From the NCBI RefSeq assembly GCF_001680005.1, contig NC_033562.1, positions 1,302,001-1,366,000 on the forward strand: a stretch of DNA of 64,000 nucleotides, given 5' to 3'. The notes under the pieces are model-generated. The model saw only the letters and a list, made by a program, of their open reading frames with translations. It had not been told where the DNA came from and did not search any database. A program made the translations under genes and the position numbers. The first letter of the stretch is position 1, and each line of letters begins with the position of its first letter. The DNA is from Plasmodium coatneyi (taxonomy: Eukaryota; Apicomplexa; Aconoidasida; Haemosporida; Plasmodiidae). Shown in pieces: positions 12,691 to 23,469 of the stretch.

Positions 12691-13032
12691 ACGGTTTAGG
12701 GTTCAGCCTATAGGGTTCAGGGTTTAGGGGTTTATGGTTCAGTCTTTAGGGTTTAAGGGTTCATGCGTTTAGGGTTTAAGGTTTAGGCTTTAGGGTTTAG
12801 GTTTTAGGGTTCATTGTTCAGGGTTTATGGTTCATCTTTTATGGTATATTGTTTAGGGTTGAGGGTTTATGGTTCAGGGTTTAGGGTGCAAGATTCGGGG
12901 TATCAGGGTTTAGGGTTCAGGGTTTTAGGGTTTAGGGTTTAGGTTTAGGGTTCAAGGTTTCGATTTTTAGTGTTCAGGGTTTAGGTTTTAGAGATCAGGA
13001 TTTAGATTTTAGTTTTAAGCGTTTAGGTTTCA

Positions 13033-13100
13033 GGGAGTATGACTGTGTTCCTAATGAATATGTTCCTATGGAACAGGTTCTTAGTAGAGATTCCGGCTTT
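13033..13100 (+). repeat. Non-telomeric cassette, copy in palindrome arm A
   Basis: It begins GGAGTATGACTGTGTTCC and contains TGTTCCTATGGAACA (13061-13075), a small inverted repeat, then GGTTCTTAGTAGAGATTCC. The partner is the inverted copy at 13369-13433. It has no telomeric units inside it. Confidence 0.8.
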
Positions 13101-13368
13101 AGGATTAATGTTGCGGGTTTAGTATTCAAGCTTTAGGATTAAGGTTTCCGGTTGTAAACTTTAGGTTTCAGGGTTTATGGTTCAGCTTTTACGCTTCAGG
13201 TTTTAGGGTTCAGGGTTTAGATTCTAATTTCACTGGTCTAAGGAATATTCCCCTATGAAGTAGATTACAATATACATTAATCGTAAACCCTAAAACCTAA
13301 AACCTGAACCCCAAGCCCCAAAGCCTACAACCTGAAACCTAAACCCTAAAGCTTCAATAGTAAACCCG

Positions 13369-13433
13369 AAATCTCCACTAAGAACCTGTTCCTTAGGAAC
13401 ATATTCCTTGGGAACACAGTCATCCTCCCTGAA
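13369..13433 (-). repeat. Non-telomeric cassette, inverted copy in palindrome arm B
   Basis: Read on the minus strand it begins GGAGGATGACTGTGTTCC and contains TGTTCCTAAGGAACA (13387-13401 on the plus strand, as TGTTCCTTAGGAACA). It matches the arm A copy with several substitutions. Confidence 0.8.
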
Positions 13434-13770
13434 ACCTAAACACGGAAAACTAAAATCTAAATCCTCATTTCTAAAACTTAAACCCTGAACACTAAAAATT
13501 AAACCTCGAACACTAAAACCTGAACAATAAAATCTCAAAGCTAAAAACTAAACCCTAAGCCCTGATACCCTGAATCATGCACCCTAAACACTGAACCCTA
13601 AACCCTGACCCATAAACCCTCAACCCTGAACAATAAACCACAAAAGATGAACCTCAAACCCTGAACAATGAACCCTAAAACCTAAACCCTAAAGCCTAAA
13701 CCTTAAACCCTAAACGCATGAACCCTTAAACCTTAAAGACTGAACCATAAACCCCTAAACACTGAACCCT

Positions 13771-14035
13771 GAATAATGAACCGTGAATCCAGAAACCTGG
13801 AGCCTCCGACCTTCAAACCCTATGTTCCAAACCCTGAAAGGCTAAGACATAAATCCTAACCCCTGAAACCCTAAACCCTGAACCGTAAACCTTGAAAGAT
13901 TAACACTAAACCCTGAACCCTAAACCCTAAACCAGAACAATTAACCGTGAATCCAGAAACCTGGAGCCTTAGACCTTGAAACCCTATGTCCAAAACCCTG
14001 AAAGCCTAAAAAATAAATCCTAACCCCTGTACCCA
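13771..14035. repeat. Two direct copies of a ~95-base unit outside the palindrome
   Basis: Copies at about 13771-13866 and 13935-14030 share the words CCGTGAATCCAGAAACCTGG, CCCTATGT and AAATCCTAACCCCTG in the same order. A partial third copy (GAATCCAGAACCC) begins near 14070. They extend the arm B side only, so the island is asymmetric. Confidence 0.75.
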
Positions 14036-14190
14036 AAACGCTGAACCCTAAACACTGAACAATGAACAATGAATCCAGAACCCTAACCCTAAATCCTAAA
14101 CCCTAAACCCTGAATCCTAAACGCATGAACCCTAAACCCTAAACCCTAAACGCATGAACCCTAAATCCTAAAACACTAAACCCTGAGTGT

Positions 14191-15204
14191 ACTCAGGAGG
14201 GAGGAAAGAAGGAAGTGCAGGCGTAATATAATATGTAGAATCCGATATGAATTAATAGAAAATTATGAGCTCAGATGGAGGAATATACATATTTTGTGTG
14301 TAGGTAAGTTAGAATGTAACTAATGCAAATGGAAGAACGGAATGATATGAAAGATTACTATTACTAAAGGGTGTTAAATGAAAGAAGAATAGAAGGCTGT
14401 ATAATGCTATGTACTTTATTATGAAGGATGTATAATGCGAAAAACTTTGTTATGAAGCATATGTAATGAATGCAACTTTATTATGAAGGATGTATACATA
14501 CTTTTTCTTGCTTCCTATATAATTCACATGATTTCCCGTATTGAATTATTCTCGTGCACGCATTATAAATATATGTTTCTCATTTTATATTTATATATAA
14601 ATGCACATTACGGAATGGAAGAGAGAATAGTGTGTATATGAGAATTATAGTATGTAAATCATGAATTTTTAATTATTCCTTAAATAAACAGTAGAAAAGG
14701 AAACAGTAATAAATACAGGAATTTTGTGCCTAAAGAAGGAAGTGTCATTATTATGTATACCATAATGAAGGGGATTGAATATTAATATATAAAATTCGGG
14801 GTAATTACCTATGACTCAATTATGGATTTTATAGATACAGAGTGTATAGATACTAAGTGTATATAAAAAGTTTGATTTTTCATTTTTCACCCACAATTCT
14901 GTTGTTTTTATATGCTTGCTCATGGTTCTACTCTTAACTATGTGTATATAATGATTTAATGTGTATCTGATGATTTAATATGTATCTGATGATTTAATGT
15001 GTATGCGTATGCCTTATCTTTTTTTTTTCAGGAGTAAGGGAATAGGTATTCTTGGAGGGGGGAAATAGAAATTTATATACACACATATGTACTCGTGACT
15101 ATTGTAAAATGAGCAGCATATGTATATATATATTCCATATTTTATGAATATAGGAACAATTTTAAAAAGTAGATTATATTCAGAGGAGCATGTACACATG
15201 AACC
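14191..15204. other. AT-rich stretch with short tandem repeats upstream of KIR D
   Basis: Three irregular copies of a TATGAAGGATGTATAATGC-like unit lie at about 14395-14495. Three copies of a unit like ATGATTTAATGTGTATCTG lie at about 14948-15005. No gene is visible. The right part should contain the KIR D promoter. Confidence 0.5.
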
Positions 15205-17374
15205 ATGGTGCAGGTAATGCAGTGCATTCCCCTTCGTAAAATAAAGATAGACGGGTATACATATACTATTTTATGTACAATATTATGGATGTATAGTAGT
15301 ACATACACTTTATAAGTTCTATATTTATAGGACGGTCCTCTAGGTGATTTACCTTCCAAACAAATATATAAAAAATTCGGTAAATCCAATGAGTACTGTG
15401 GGTACCATTCCCAAGCAACCGAAATAATGAAGCAGGACAGGCACATTGAAAATAAGTTAGGGATAACTAAGGATAATGCTGAGCAAATTATGAAAACCTT
15501 ATGCTGCGCGAAGGGGGAAAAAGGAAGTAGTTTATCCGTTGATGACTACTGCCATGCATTATATTACTGGATAGGGAACACATTCTTCAGTACGCAAAAA
15601 CATTTTGCAAAGTTCTCAGAATGCGTAGGAGTCATGTACGAACTATTGAAAGAGCAGGAGGTGGGACATTTGTGCGCAGAGGTATATTACAAAATAAGTA
15701 AGAAACTGTTCCATCACAGAAAAGCCATATTTGACTACTCCCATGACTACAAAACCCTGAAGGAAGAACTCCTGAGTGGGAGGCTCCTCTCGAACGGGAA
15801 ATATAGGGAACACGTTCAGAATATTATTTTAGCTTACTATGAAGTGAATGAAGATTGCATGAGTAAAGGTGCAGAGGATTCATATTGTAAAAAATTTAGG
15901 GAAGAGTATATGGAATATGGTGAAACGAAACTGTCCGAATTACTGTGTCTTGCAGAAGGTAAACAGAATTGTGAAGCACCCATGGAACATGAACCGGGAG
16001 CACGTCAGCCCAAATCAAGTACTATACCCTTCCATGGAAATATCACCAATAATATTCCCCATAGACTCCGTTGCAGTAGGACGAAGCTGAATTTGGATAT
16101 GTACAAGAACGATCTGAAGAGTAAATTGGGTGAACTGCGAGAGGATGCGAATTTAGTGGATGATATTTTATCTTTGTGGTGTTGCTTATCTGATACATAT
16201 GAATGGAATACAGATAAGCATGGACGCTGCGATCTTCTATATTATGTAGTAGGGAGCATAATATATAAGAAATTAGGCAAAGAGGACTCATTTGATGGAA
16301 TCATGAGTGCAGTGTATACATACTTAGGGTCCATGCTAAGTGCAGGTAAATGTAAAGATGTGCCAAGTACTAAAGGGAAAGAATTATTCAAATTGATGGG
16401 GGAGCAGTCTTTTTATAATTTAAGCCCTAAAGAAATATGGAAGCAACAGGAGAATTCTGGAAGAATAAGTTGTGGCAGGTGTACTAATTATTTAGGGAAG
16501 CTTGCCGAAGCATGCAAGAAGGCAGAGGCGCAATGTAGACATTCGCCGAACAGTGACGACTGTGACAAAGTTTCAAAGGGAAATGATCAAGGTAGCCCTG
16601 AGTATGTGTCCCAGTTGATATATAGCATAATTCCTGAACCGCGGACCACATCTGAACTTGATGGCAGATCTGAATCCCAAACTGGTTCACTACAATCTGA
16701 AGGTGCAAATATCCAAGAACAGATCACCATCAATAACACCTCCTACACCTTCCTTGGAATAGCAACACCCTTAATCACTTTTTTCTTTTATAAGGTAACG
16801 GAAGCTATATTTGATACATATATAGTATATTGCGCATCCACACATTTATATGTGTGCGTGCAAAATATATATAAATATATGAAGGGAAAGAAGGAAAGAA
16901 CAAAGCATTATTCTTCCTATGAATGTTAAATATTAAAAAATGTTATATTAATAAAAAAGGGGCATCTCATATATACATAACACATATATATATTCCACAC
17001 TCCTTCCTTCCCACTCTACCACTTCTCTTCCCTTTTATTAGTACATATCATTATTCCCTTTCCGAAGAAGAAATTCCTCTAAAGGTAGCAGCAGAAGAAG
17101 GGGAAGGTTTGTCTCACATAACTCAGACACAGAAACTGAAAATTTTACCAATTACTCTACCGATTACTCTACAGAGAATTCAATAGTAAATTCCACATAC
17201 GAATCCACGGACGTTTCAACAGTAGAAGATTCTACAGAATATTATTCTCTTTATAATTCGAACCCTAAAAGAACAAGTAATAATGGAAGAAGGAACGGGC
17301 AACCACAACCCAGAAGGGGAAGGGCACATAATGGCAACAGACAAAGAACAAATATAGGTTATCAGAACATGTAG
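15205..17374 (+). CDS. KIR-type PIR variant antigen, two domains in one exon (KIR gene D)
   Basis: Exons are 15205-15213 (ATGGTGCAG, only three codons, weakly supported), 15331-16794 (488 codons) and 17042-17374 (110 codons plus stop). The joins are phase 0 and total about 601 residues. The large exon starts DGPLGDLPSKQIYKKF. It holds one PIR domain (WIGNTFF, YDYSHDYKTL, YCKKF) and, without an intron, a second one from about 16080. That second domain is clearly of the same type as the first domain of KIR A (WCCLSDTY, NTDKHGRCDLLYYVVGSI, QGSPEYVSQLI). The membrane segment is YTFLGIATPLITFFFYK. The tail exon begins YISLFPFRRRN and ends NIGYQNM. All frames are open, so this gene looks functional. 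If the tiny first exon is wrong, the first in-frame ATG in the large exon is 15427, which would lose the start of domain 1. Confidence 0.82.
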
Positions 17375-17790
17375 CATCACACATCGTAATGTACAACACA
17401 TTGTAATGTGGAACACCTATAAGGGGAAGGGGAAAGGGAAGGAAGGGGAATGTTCCCCTTCCACCACCTCCTTCCTTCTTACGCCCCTTCTACCATTATT
17501 CCTTGTGGCCCCCCATAATTATTCCATTTGTACATTCATTAATGTTATTATAGAAGGGGTCATACGTTCATTATTATGGAAGGTTCCTTCCGTTCATTCA
17601 TTCCATGCATTTATTCATTCATTCATTATTATTATGAAGGGTCTTCCGTTCGTTTGTCCTCCACTCGTTTGTTTTTCACTCGTTTATCTGCTCCGTTGGA
17701 TAAGAAGGCAGTATGCACCCCCCTCTGTTCTCTGTACACCTTCGCGCGAAACAATACCTGACTGGTCTTGTACGGGGGACGTGTCTACAG
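17375..17790. other. 3' flank of KIR D
   Basis: It is pyrimidine- and ATT-rich, with ATTCATTC-type repeats at about 17595-17635. No gene is supported. Confidence 0.4.
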
Positions 17791-18203
17791 TCATGCAAGT
17801 GCCTGCTGGAAACTTTCCATGCGATTCGGGACGCGGTTCATCGTGGGGTCACCAATCTGAGGGATCACCTCGGATAGAGCTTGATCAGAATGACGCGCCT
17901 GCCGTTCTGGACATGCCAAAACGTTTCCTCCACGTTTGCAATTTTGGCCAAGTGATTCATCAGGAAATTCACTCGGACGTTCACGTAGGGGAAACACTTC
18001 GCTTTACTTAGGTGCAGCGACAGAGCAGAGTTGGTAAAGTCATTTTTATCTTTGCATATCGAAGTGGGTCCACCTTCGGAAGTACTCTCCTCATTTTTTT
18101 TATTCATTTTCTTTTTTTGTATGTATGAATGACTCTGCATGAAGGAAGGAACACTTTCGACAGAGAGCAAAAGAAAAAGAGGACAAAAAGTTAAGGGGTG
18201 CAC
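17791..18203 (-). pseudogene. Frame-broken gene remnant, function unknown
   Basis: On the minus strand from 18203 the frame reads down to a coding-looking stretch (SALSLHLSKAKCFPYVNVR, then NFLMNHLAKIANVEETFW) and stops at 17865. An adjacent frame continues to 17791 (IGDPTMNRVPNRMESFQQ). Base composition from about 17790 to 18010 is much richer in GC than the flanks, as in old coding sequence. I do not recognise the family. It may be a decayed core gene at the boundary between the variant region and the conserved core, or one exon of a gene whose other exons I cannot see. Confidence 0.3.
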
Positions 18204-20613
18204 TAGGCAAAAAGGAAAAAGCCAATGAACAGAAGGACAAGAAACTCTTCTGGGATAAACACATGAGCATATTTGGACTTACTTTTTTGTACCATAAAAT
18301 ATACATGATACAAATGTACGTGTACTACGCGCGCCCTTACAATAATATTTGGGTATATTTCGATATTTAAACTAATAGTAAACTAATAGGAACTAATGCT
18401 TCTGCTGTAATCTCTAAAGAAGCATCTTACGTATATATATGCAAAAAAAAATGGTACGTACCCTTTTATTTTATTTCATCCTATAATTTCTTCACGTGAA
18501 CAGTACATGCGAAGTTATATAGTACGCAGAATTGGAAGAAATGCTGCTCAACAGAAAATTTAAGCAAGTATACCGAAAGAGCACTAATTTTATGTTTGGA
18601 TATGTTTATTTTTGTCTACCTATTTTTTTTTTTTTGGTGCTTCTATAATTAAGAATGAAAAGAAAATGAAAAAATCTAATATATAATATTATTATTTAAT
18701 GAAAAAAAAAAAAAAAAGAGGAGTCCGTATATGGTATGAAAATTTTTTTTTATTCATAATAATTGTTTTCTCAATTGCAAAATGCTTAGTAAATATTCAA
18801 ACCTTATAAATAATATTTGCACTACGGGGCTCAGCTGTGGAGTAGCTGAATTCTTCCTGTTCCACTTTTTCGTTTTCCTTTTTTTTTTTTTTTTTTTTTG
18901 TCTTATATCATTAAACAGTAGAACGATATATGTAACACATATTAGTCCGTAAAAAAAAAAGAAAGAAAATAAATAAAAAAAAGAAAAAGAAAAAAAAAAA
19001 AAAAAAAAAAAAAAAGATAGCAGACAAGTTGGCTTAGAACAAAATGGAGTATCCCTCATCTGAGATGAACACAAATGATAGAGAGGATGCCATTAAACCT
19101 ACGGAAACGCGTGTGTGCACATCTCCCTTTTTTTTCCAATTCGACAGTGCAATAATGGTTGCGAGCGGGTGGATGTGAGAGAATGGGAATGGGGTGCGGT
19201 CAAAAGAAAAGCACTTAATGATACTTCTTAACTACCCGTGTGTATACACAAAGTGGTTACTCTTTACTTTTACGCGTTGTACTTCTTTACGTTAACCCTT
19301 GTTCGCGGTTGCTTTGAAATTTTCCACTCCTGTTGATGGAATGCTATTTATATGCCTTAGGTGAGCTGCGTTTAGGAGCTTCGTGAAATGACGCCACTTG
19401 GGTGGTTGTTAGTTTGCTAAGCACACGTTACAAAAAAATAGGGTAGGTTCCCCTTCCCCCATTCCTTTCACGCGATTGCACTGCACTCGTATGATTTTAT
19501 GCACATGTGTAGAAAACTTTTGGCTTTTTTTTTTTTTTTTTTTTTTCACCTTTCCGCGATGCATTTGAATGGTTGCACATTTTCCCTTTTCCCTTTTTTA
19601 TTTATTTTTATTTATTTTTTTTTCTGGGAGAATCCCTCTGAATAGGTGTGCTCAATCTCGCGAAGTGCAACATTCTGTCGTGGCCCAGCTGTGCATGGGT
19701 CATGGGCGAGTTCACGGAGTGGCGGGTTCGCGCATTGGCGAGCTACAGAAATGGCAGAATATAGTAGAATGACGGACTGGTTCTCTTCCTCCGCTGTTCC
19801 GTATTCAAAGGCGCAACGGCAATTGCAACTGTGCGAGGTGCTTTAGGGGCCACACGCCCCTTTTTTTGTGGCGGAACGTTAACCAACCTGCGGGGAGGGA
19901 GCTGTGCTAATTCATCTCCCCCTCCCCCGCGGAAAATAAAGGAATTTCCTCCTCAGAGGGTTACCCCCCCACACACACTTAAATTACACATTACGGGTAC
20001 ATAAAGGTATAGGAAATATATCCACGTCACTTGCACACCTGAGCATGGGCAGAGGTTTAGTTAAATACTGTTGCGTGGGTGTGGGGCATCTTCACACATG
20101 AGTCATATGAACGTTTGTAATGAATGGTATTTTGTGAAGCAGCAGTCTTTTCCGAGCCGCTTCCTTTTTTTCCCAGTGGCAATTTTTTTTTTTTTTTTTT
20201 TTTTTTTTTCCGTGATTATAAATTAAGTAGTTTTAATGTGATAGTGACACTTTGGGGGGTAAAAAAAAAAAAAAAAAAAAACGGCCATCTCCTAAGCACC
20301 CTTTACCTGCCGGGGATAATATCACAGTAAAAGAGAGGTGTGTGCGTGAATTTTCCCTGCGAGGTTAGAGAAGGCTAGCACGAAATGGGATCCAAAATAA
20401 TGTCTCCCTTGTTTTATTGTTCTGAATCGCGCCATCGTGTGGAAGATATATAAAAAGGAAGGTTCGCTTGGACTTTTGTATGGCGGGGCGGTTGTTGGGA
20501 GCTCCCTCAGTCATTTTGCGGGACGAGGCAGCACAGCGAGTTTGCACAACATCGTTGCATATAGTATAACCTGGCCGCCGCACGCGTTAACCAAATTGGA
20601 GGGCGCGTGTAAA
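18204..20613. other. Boundary region between variant genes and conserved core
   Basis: It contains many A/T homopolymers (18697-18717, 18880-18899, 18990-19015, 19529-19547, 20185-20209, 20261-20280). A GC-richer island at about 19640-19850 has no frame I can defend. It probably includes the promoter of the nuclease-like gene. Confidence 0.45.
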
Positions 20614-22228
20614 ATGATGGAGGCGTCAAAATGGGCCCTACACAAGTACCTGCTTCCATTTCTTGTCATTTTGCTCACCTGGGGCGATGGGAAGTCCTGG
20701 GTAAGCTGCTTCAGCAGAGAGGGCCATGAGGCGATTGGAATGGTTGCCATGTCGGGGTTAAAGAGCGAGCAGCTGTACGAACTGAAGAAATTATTGAGCG
20801 GAAAGGACATAGTAGACATTGGAAAATGGGGACACCTAGTCCATGAGAAAATAAAAGGAGCGGAGTCGATGCATTTCAATTTACAAAACGGCGACTGCAA
20901 GAGGGCCGTCTTCAAGTGCGAAGATGAAAATGGCCTCTGCCTGATCAACTCGATAAAGCACTTTTACGGGAGGTTGGCTGGCAGTCACTCGGGGGAGCCA
21001 ACCGGTCAACCAAGTGAACAATTAACTGAACAAACAACTGGTCAACCAACCGATCAGGCAAATGAAGAGCACGCGTCAAAGTCTGCCGTCCCCGGGGTGA
21101 AGGACGTCCCCTTCAAGTACCCCAAAAACATCGCCTTCACAGACGCAGACGCACTAAAGTACCTGGTCTCCCTCATCGCGGACATGCACCAGCCATTAAG
21201 AATAGCATACCGATACGACAACGGAGGGAAGGACATTAAAGTCATTCACCACGATGACTACAAAACGGTGAAAACCACTTTGTTCGATTATATGGAGAGC
21301 GAGCTAATCAACAAAATGATGAAAAAGTACCAGTCAGCATGGTATGGAGGGTGGACACATGTAAATAGACTATTTGACGAACATAAAAAGGATGAAAAAT
21401 TATTTAGTGAGAAAGGAATTCATGCGATTGATATCTGGGGAGAGCAAATTGTAAATGAGTTCTGTTCCGAGTTTTACCTGAACAGCTATGTAACAAATTT
21501 TATGGTTGGGAAAAAGGATGAGTTGCATTTTGATACATCCAAGGAGATCGAAATAACGTACGACTTGGAGTTCCACTTGGAGAGACTTCTTAAAGTTAAT
21601 ATTTTGAGGGCCGGCTCTCGCATAGCCATCCTGCTCAACAGTCTCTTCGCAAATAGGAAGTTTTCCAGCCTGAGGAAGAAGTCCGAGTTTGATAGAGGTA
21701 GGCATGAGAGGGAAATCGCCTAATTTCCTAAGCATGTTGTTCCCATGATGCGTACTTCTTCCCCGCACATACGCCTGGACCCATTTGAGGAAGGATCCAC
21801 CTTAAATTGGATAACACTGCTCCGCTAACCTCCACGGTTGCCACTCACATGGTTCACTTTTCCCCCTTCTCCTCACAGTCGAGTACGAGCAGCTGGAAAG
21901 GAACAAAACAGCCTCCGTTTATAAAAAAAATGCCGTATTTATAAATTTGGCGATCATTTTTCTAGTGTTGGTATGGAGAAGGAATAAATAAGACAGAGCA
22001 GGGAACACCTGCACTTGCCCCGTCCCTCTTTATGAGCACATGTGTATGTTATTCGGGGAAGCCCTCACCAGATATGTTACGTTCATGGGTTTATTTCTTT
22101 CCCTTTTTTTTCTTCATATCCCCGTGCAGGCAGTGATATTCTACTACAACTTCATTTTTAGCAGAAAAAATAAAATGTACTTCCCAAGCAAGGCAGAAGA
22201 AGTCGAGTTGCAGGCTAAGTGCAATTGA
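20614..22228 (+). CDS. S1/P1-nuclease-like protein with C-terminal membrane anchor
   Basis: Exons are 20614-21697, 21879-21970 and 22130-22228, with donors GTAGGC and GTATGG and CAG acceptors. The joins fit in frame (about 424 residues). Two adjacent ATGs start a signal peptide (ALHKYLLPFLVILLTWG). The frame is open further upstream, but that part lacks a signal sequence. The fold signature is GHEAIGMVA near the mature N-terminus, ESMHFN, then LIADMHQPL followed by NGGKDIKV. Exons 2-3 encode a hydrophobic helix (FINLAIIFLVLAVIFYYNF) and a short basic tail, so the product is predicted to be membrane-anchored. Members of this family cut single-stranded nucleic acids or remove 3'-phosphate using three zinc ions. 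Several zinc ligands expected from the family look replaced here: Ser for His before LIAD, and Arg for His after QPL. Activity is therefore doubtful. A Gln/Thr/Pro-rich insert (GQPSEQLTEQTTGQP) precedes the central motif. Confidence 0.82.
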
Positions 22229-23469
22229 CCCTTTGGCAGAGAAAAACGTGCATGGGGAGATGTTCCCCACTCAATTGTCTCATGAGCATGAATGAAGGAG
22301 CAAATTTTATGTAGGGTGAGGAGAGACCCCTTTTGACATTACATTTTTTTTGTGCTTACCTCGATAAGCGTGAAGAGAGAAAAAAGGAAATGGTAAAAGG
22401 CGGTAGGGGAATTACACCGTAAATATTTTGGAAGTAGGGATGGTTATTCCCCCGTTTGTGTAATCCCATTTGGTGATAACTGTATGTCCATCTGTTGCGC
22501 TCTTCATTGAGTGCAAAACTATGTGCCATTTCTACATGCAGGCCGATTTGTTCACCCCGAGTTGTCAGCGTGTGGAAGTATTCCCACGACATTCATTTTG
22601 TTTTTTTTTTATTTATTCATTTTTTTTTGTCGTTCTCATTTGTCTTTCTTATTTTCCCCTTTCCCCTTCCTGCACACATCGCCCCTCCATTTGTTTCGTG
22701 TGTCGAACTTTATTTTCAATGCATCCCCGGGGATTGTTTATCTCACGTGGAACATTTTAAAAAAGGAAAAAAAATATATTTTATGTGCACTCCCAAGCTT
22801 TTTGTGATGTGCCTCAAGTCGTAGTAAGGGTGTAGGAGAGCACGTGTTCCTCCCTTCCCCATGGATTGCAACGCACAAAAATGGGCATGGCGCCACTACG
22901 TCCGTTCTACACCTCTCTGTAAGACGGATTGTGAAACCCTCCGTATCATCAACCTCACAAAATGGATCTACTGAAAAAATGTTCAACTGGTGTAATTGAG
23001 GAGAAAGGCATCATATCATCCATTTCGCGCTAACTGCTGTAGGGGGGGAAATAATCCCCAATTTGACTTTTCGAACGGGTGATGATTTTTTTCGGTTACT
23101 TTATTTATATATATATTTTTATTTTTCCTTTTTCTTTTTGGTAACCTTGTTGATTGTGCAGAGTGGTGAGTCGGGTACTCAATGGGGTTACAGAAATAAA
23201 AAGGAAAAGGAGTCGCACTTCATGCTTCCCACTTTTGAAAAATTTCTTAAAGGGGGAAGGAAGCGGAACAATACCAAAGGAAAGGAGTCCTTTTCCACTT
23301 TTTTTTTTTTCTTTCGCTTTTCCGTTTTACCTTTTTTCCGTTGGAGGCTTTTACGAGGTACCAACCCCCCCTCCGGAAGAAAAGTGACATAGATGCTCAC
23401 ACCATTGAACACACGACCGCGAGGAGAAGAAGGGACAAATATTAGAGAAAAAAAAAGTCGCGTTCATCG
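22229..23469. other. Intergenic stretch before the deformylase gene
   Basis: It contains T runs and mixed sequence with no supported gene. It should hold the nuclease-like 3' UTR and the deformylase promoter and 5' UTR. Confidence 0.45.

Larger units (their letters stand above)
12713..13773. repeat. Large imperfect palindrome within the telomere-like island
   Basis: Arm A (about 12713-13224) and the reverse complement of arm B (about 13282-13773) align over most of their length in the same order of variant units. Examples are the GGTTCATGCGTTTAGGG unit at the outer end, GATTC..GGGTATCAGGG in the middle, and the non-telomeric cassette near the centre. Small indels separate the arms. The loop is about 13225-13281. 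The shared order of rare variants shows that the arms come from one inverted duplication, not from two independent repeat tracts. Confidence 0.85.
12690..14190. repeat. Interstitial telomere-like repeat island (GGGTTTA / GGGTTCA)
   Basis: From about 12690 to 13224 the plus strand reads degenerate GGGTTTAGGGTTCA repeats. From about 13282 to 14190 it reads the complement, CCCTAAA and CCCTGAA. The two halves are therefore in opposite orientation and meet at a loop of about 57 bases. Plasmodium telomeres are GGGTT[T/C]A repeats, and P. knowlesi is known for intrachromosomal copies near its variant gene families. Here the island lies between KIR C and KIR D. Units are degenerate (GGTTTAG, GGGTTCATG, AGGTTTTAG), so this is not a fresh telomere end. 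Confidence 0.93.

Noticed and set aside
12690..14190. CRISPR-like or protein-coding reading of the repeat island
   Set aside because: Units are degenerate telomere repeats in a eukaryotic genome. Open frames through them reflect the repeat, not a gene.
17406..18011. 201-codon open frame on the plus strand
   Set aside because: It overlaps the 3' flank of KIR D and the better minus-strand remnant. Its composition looks like translated non-coding DNA.
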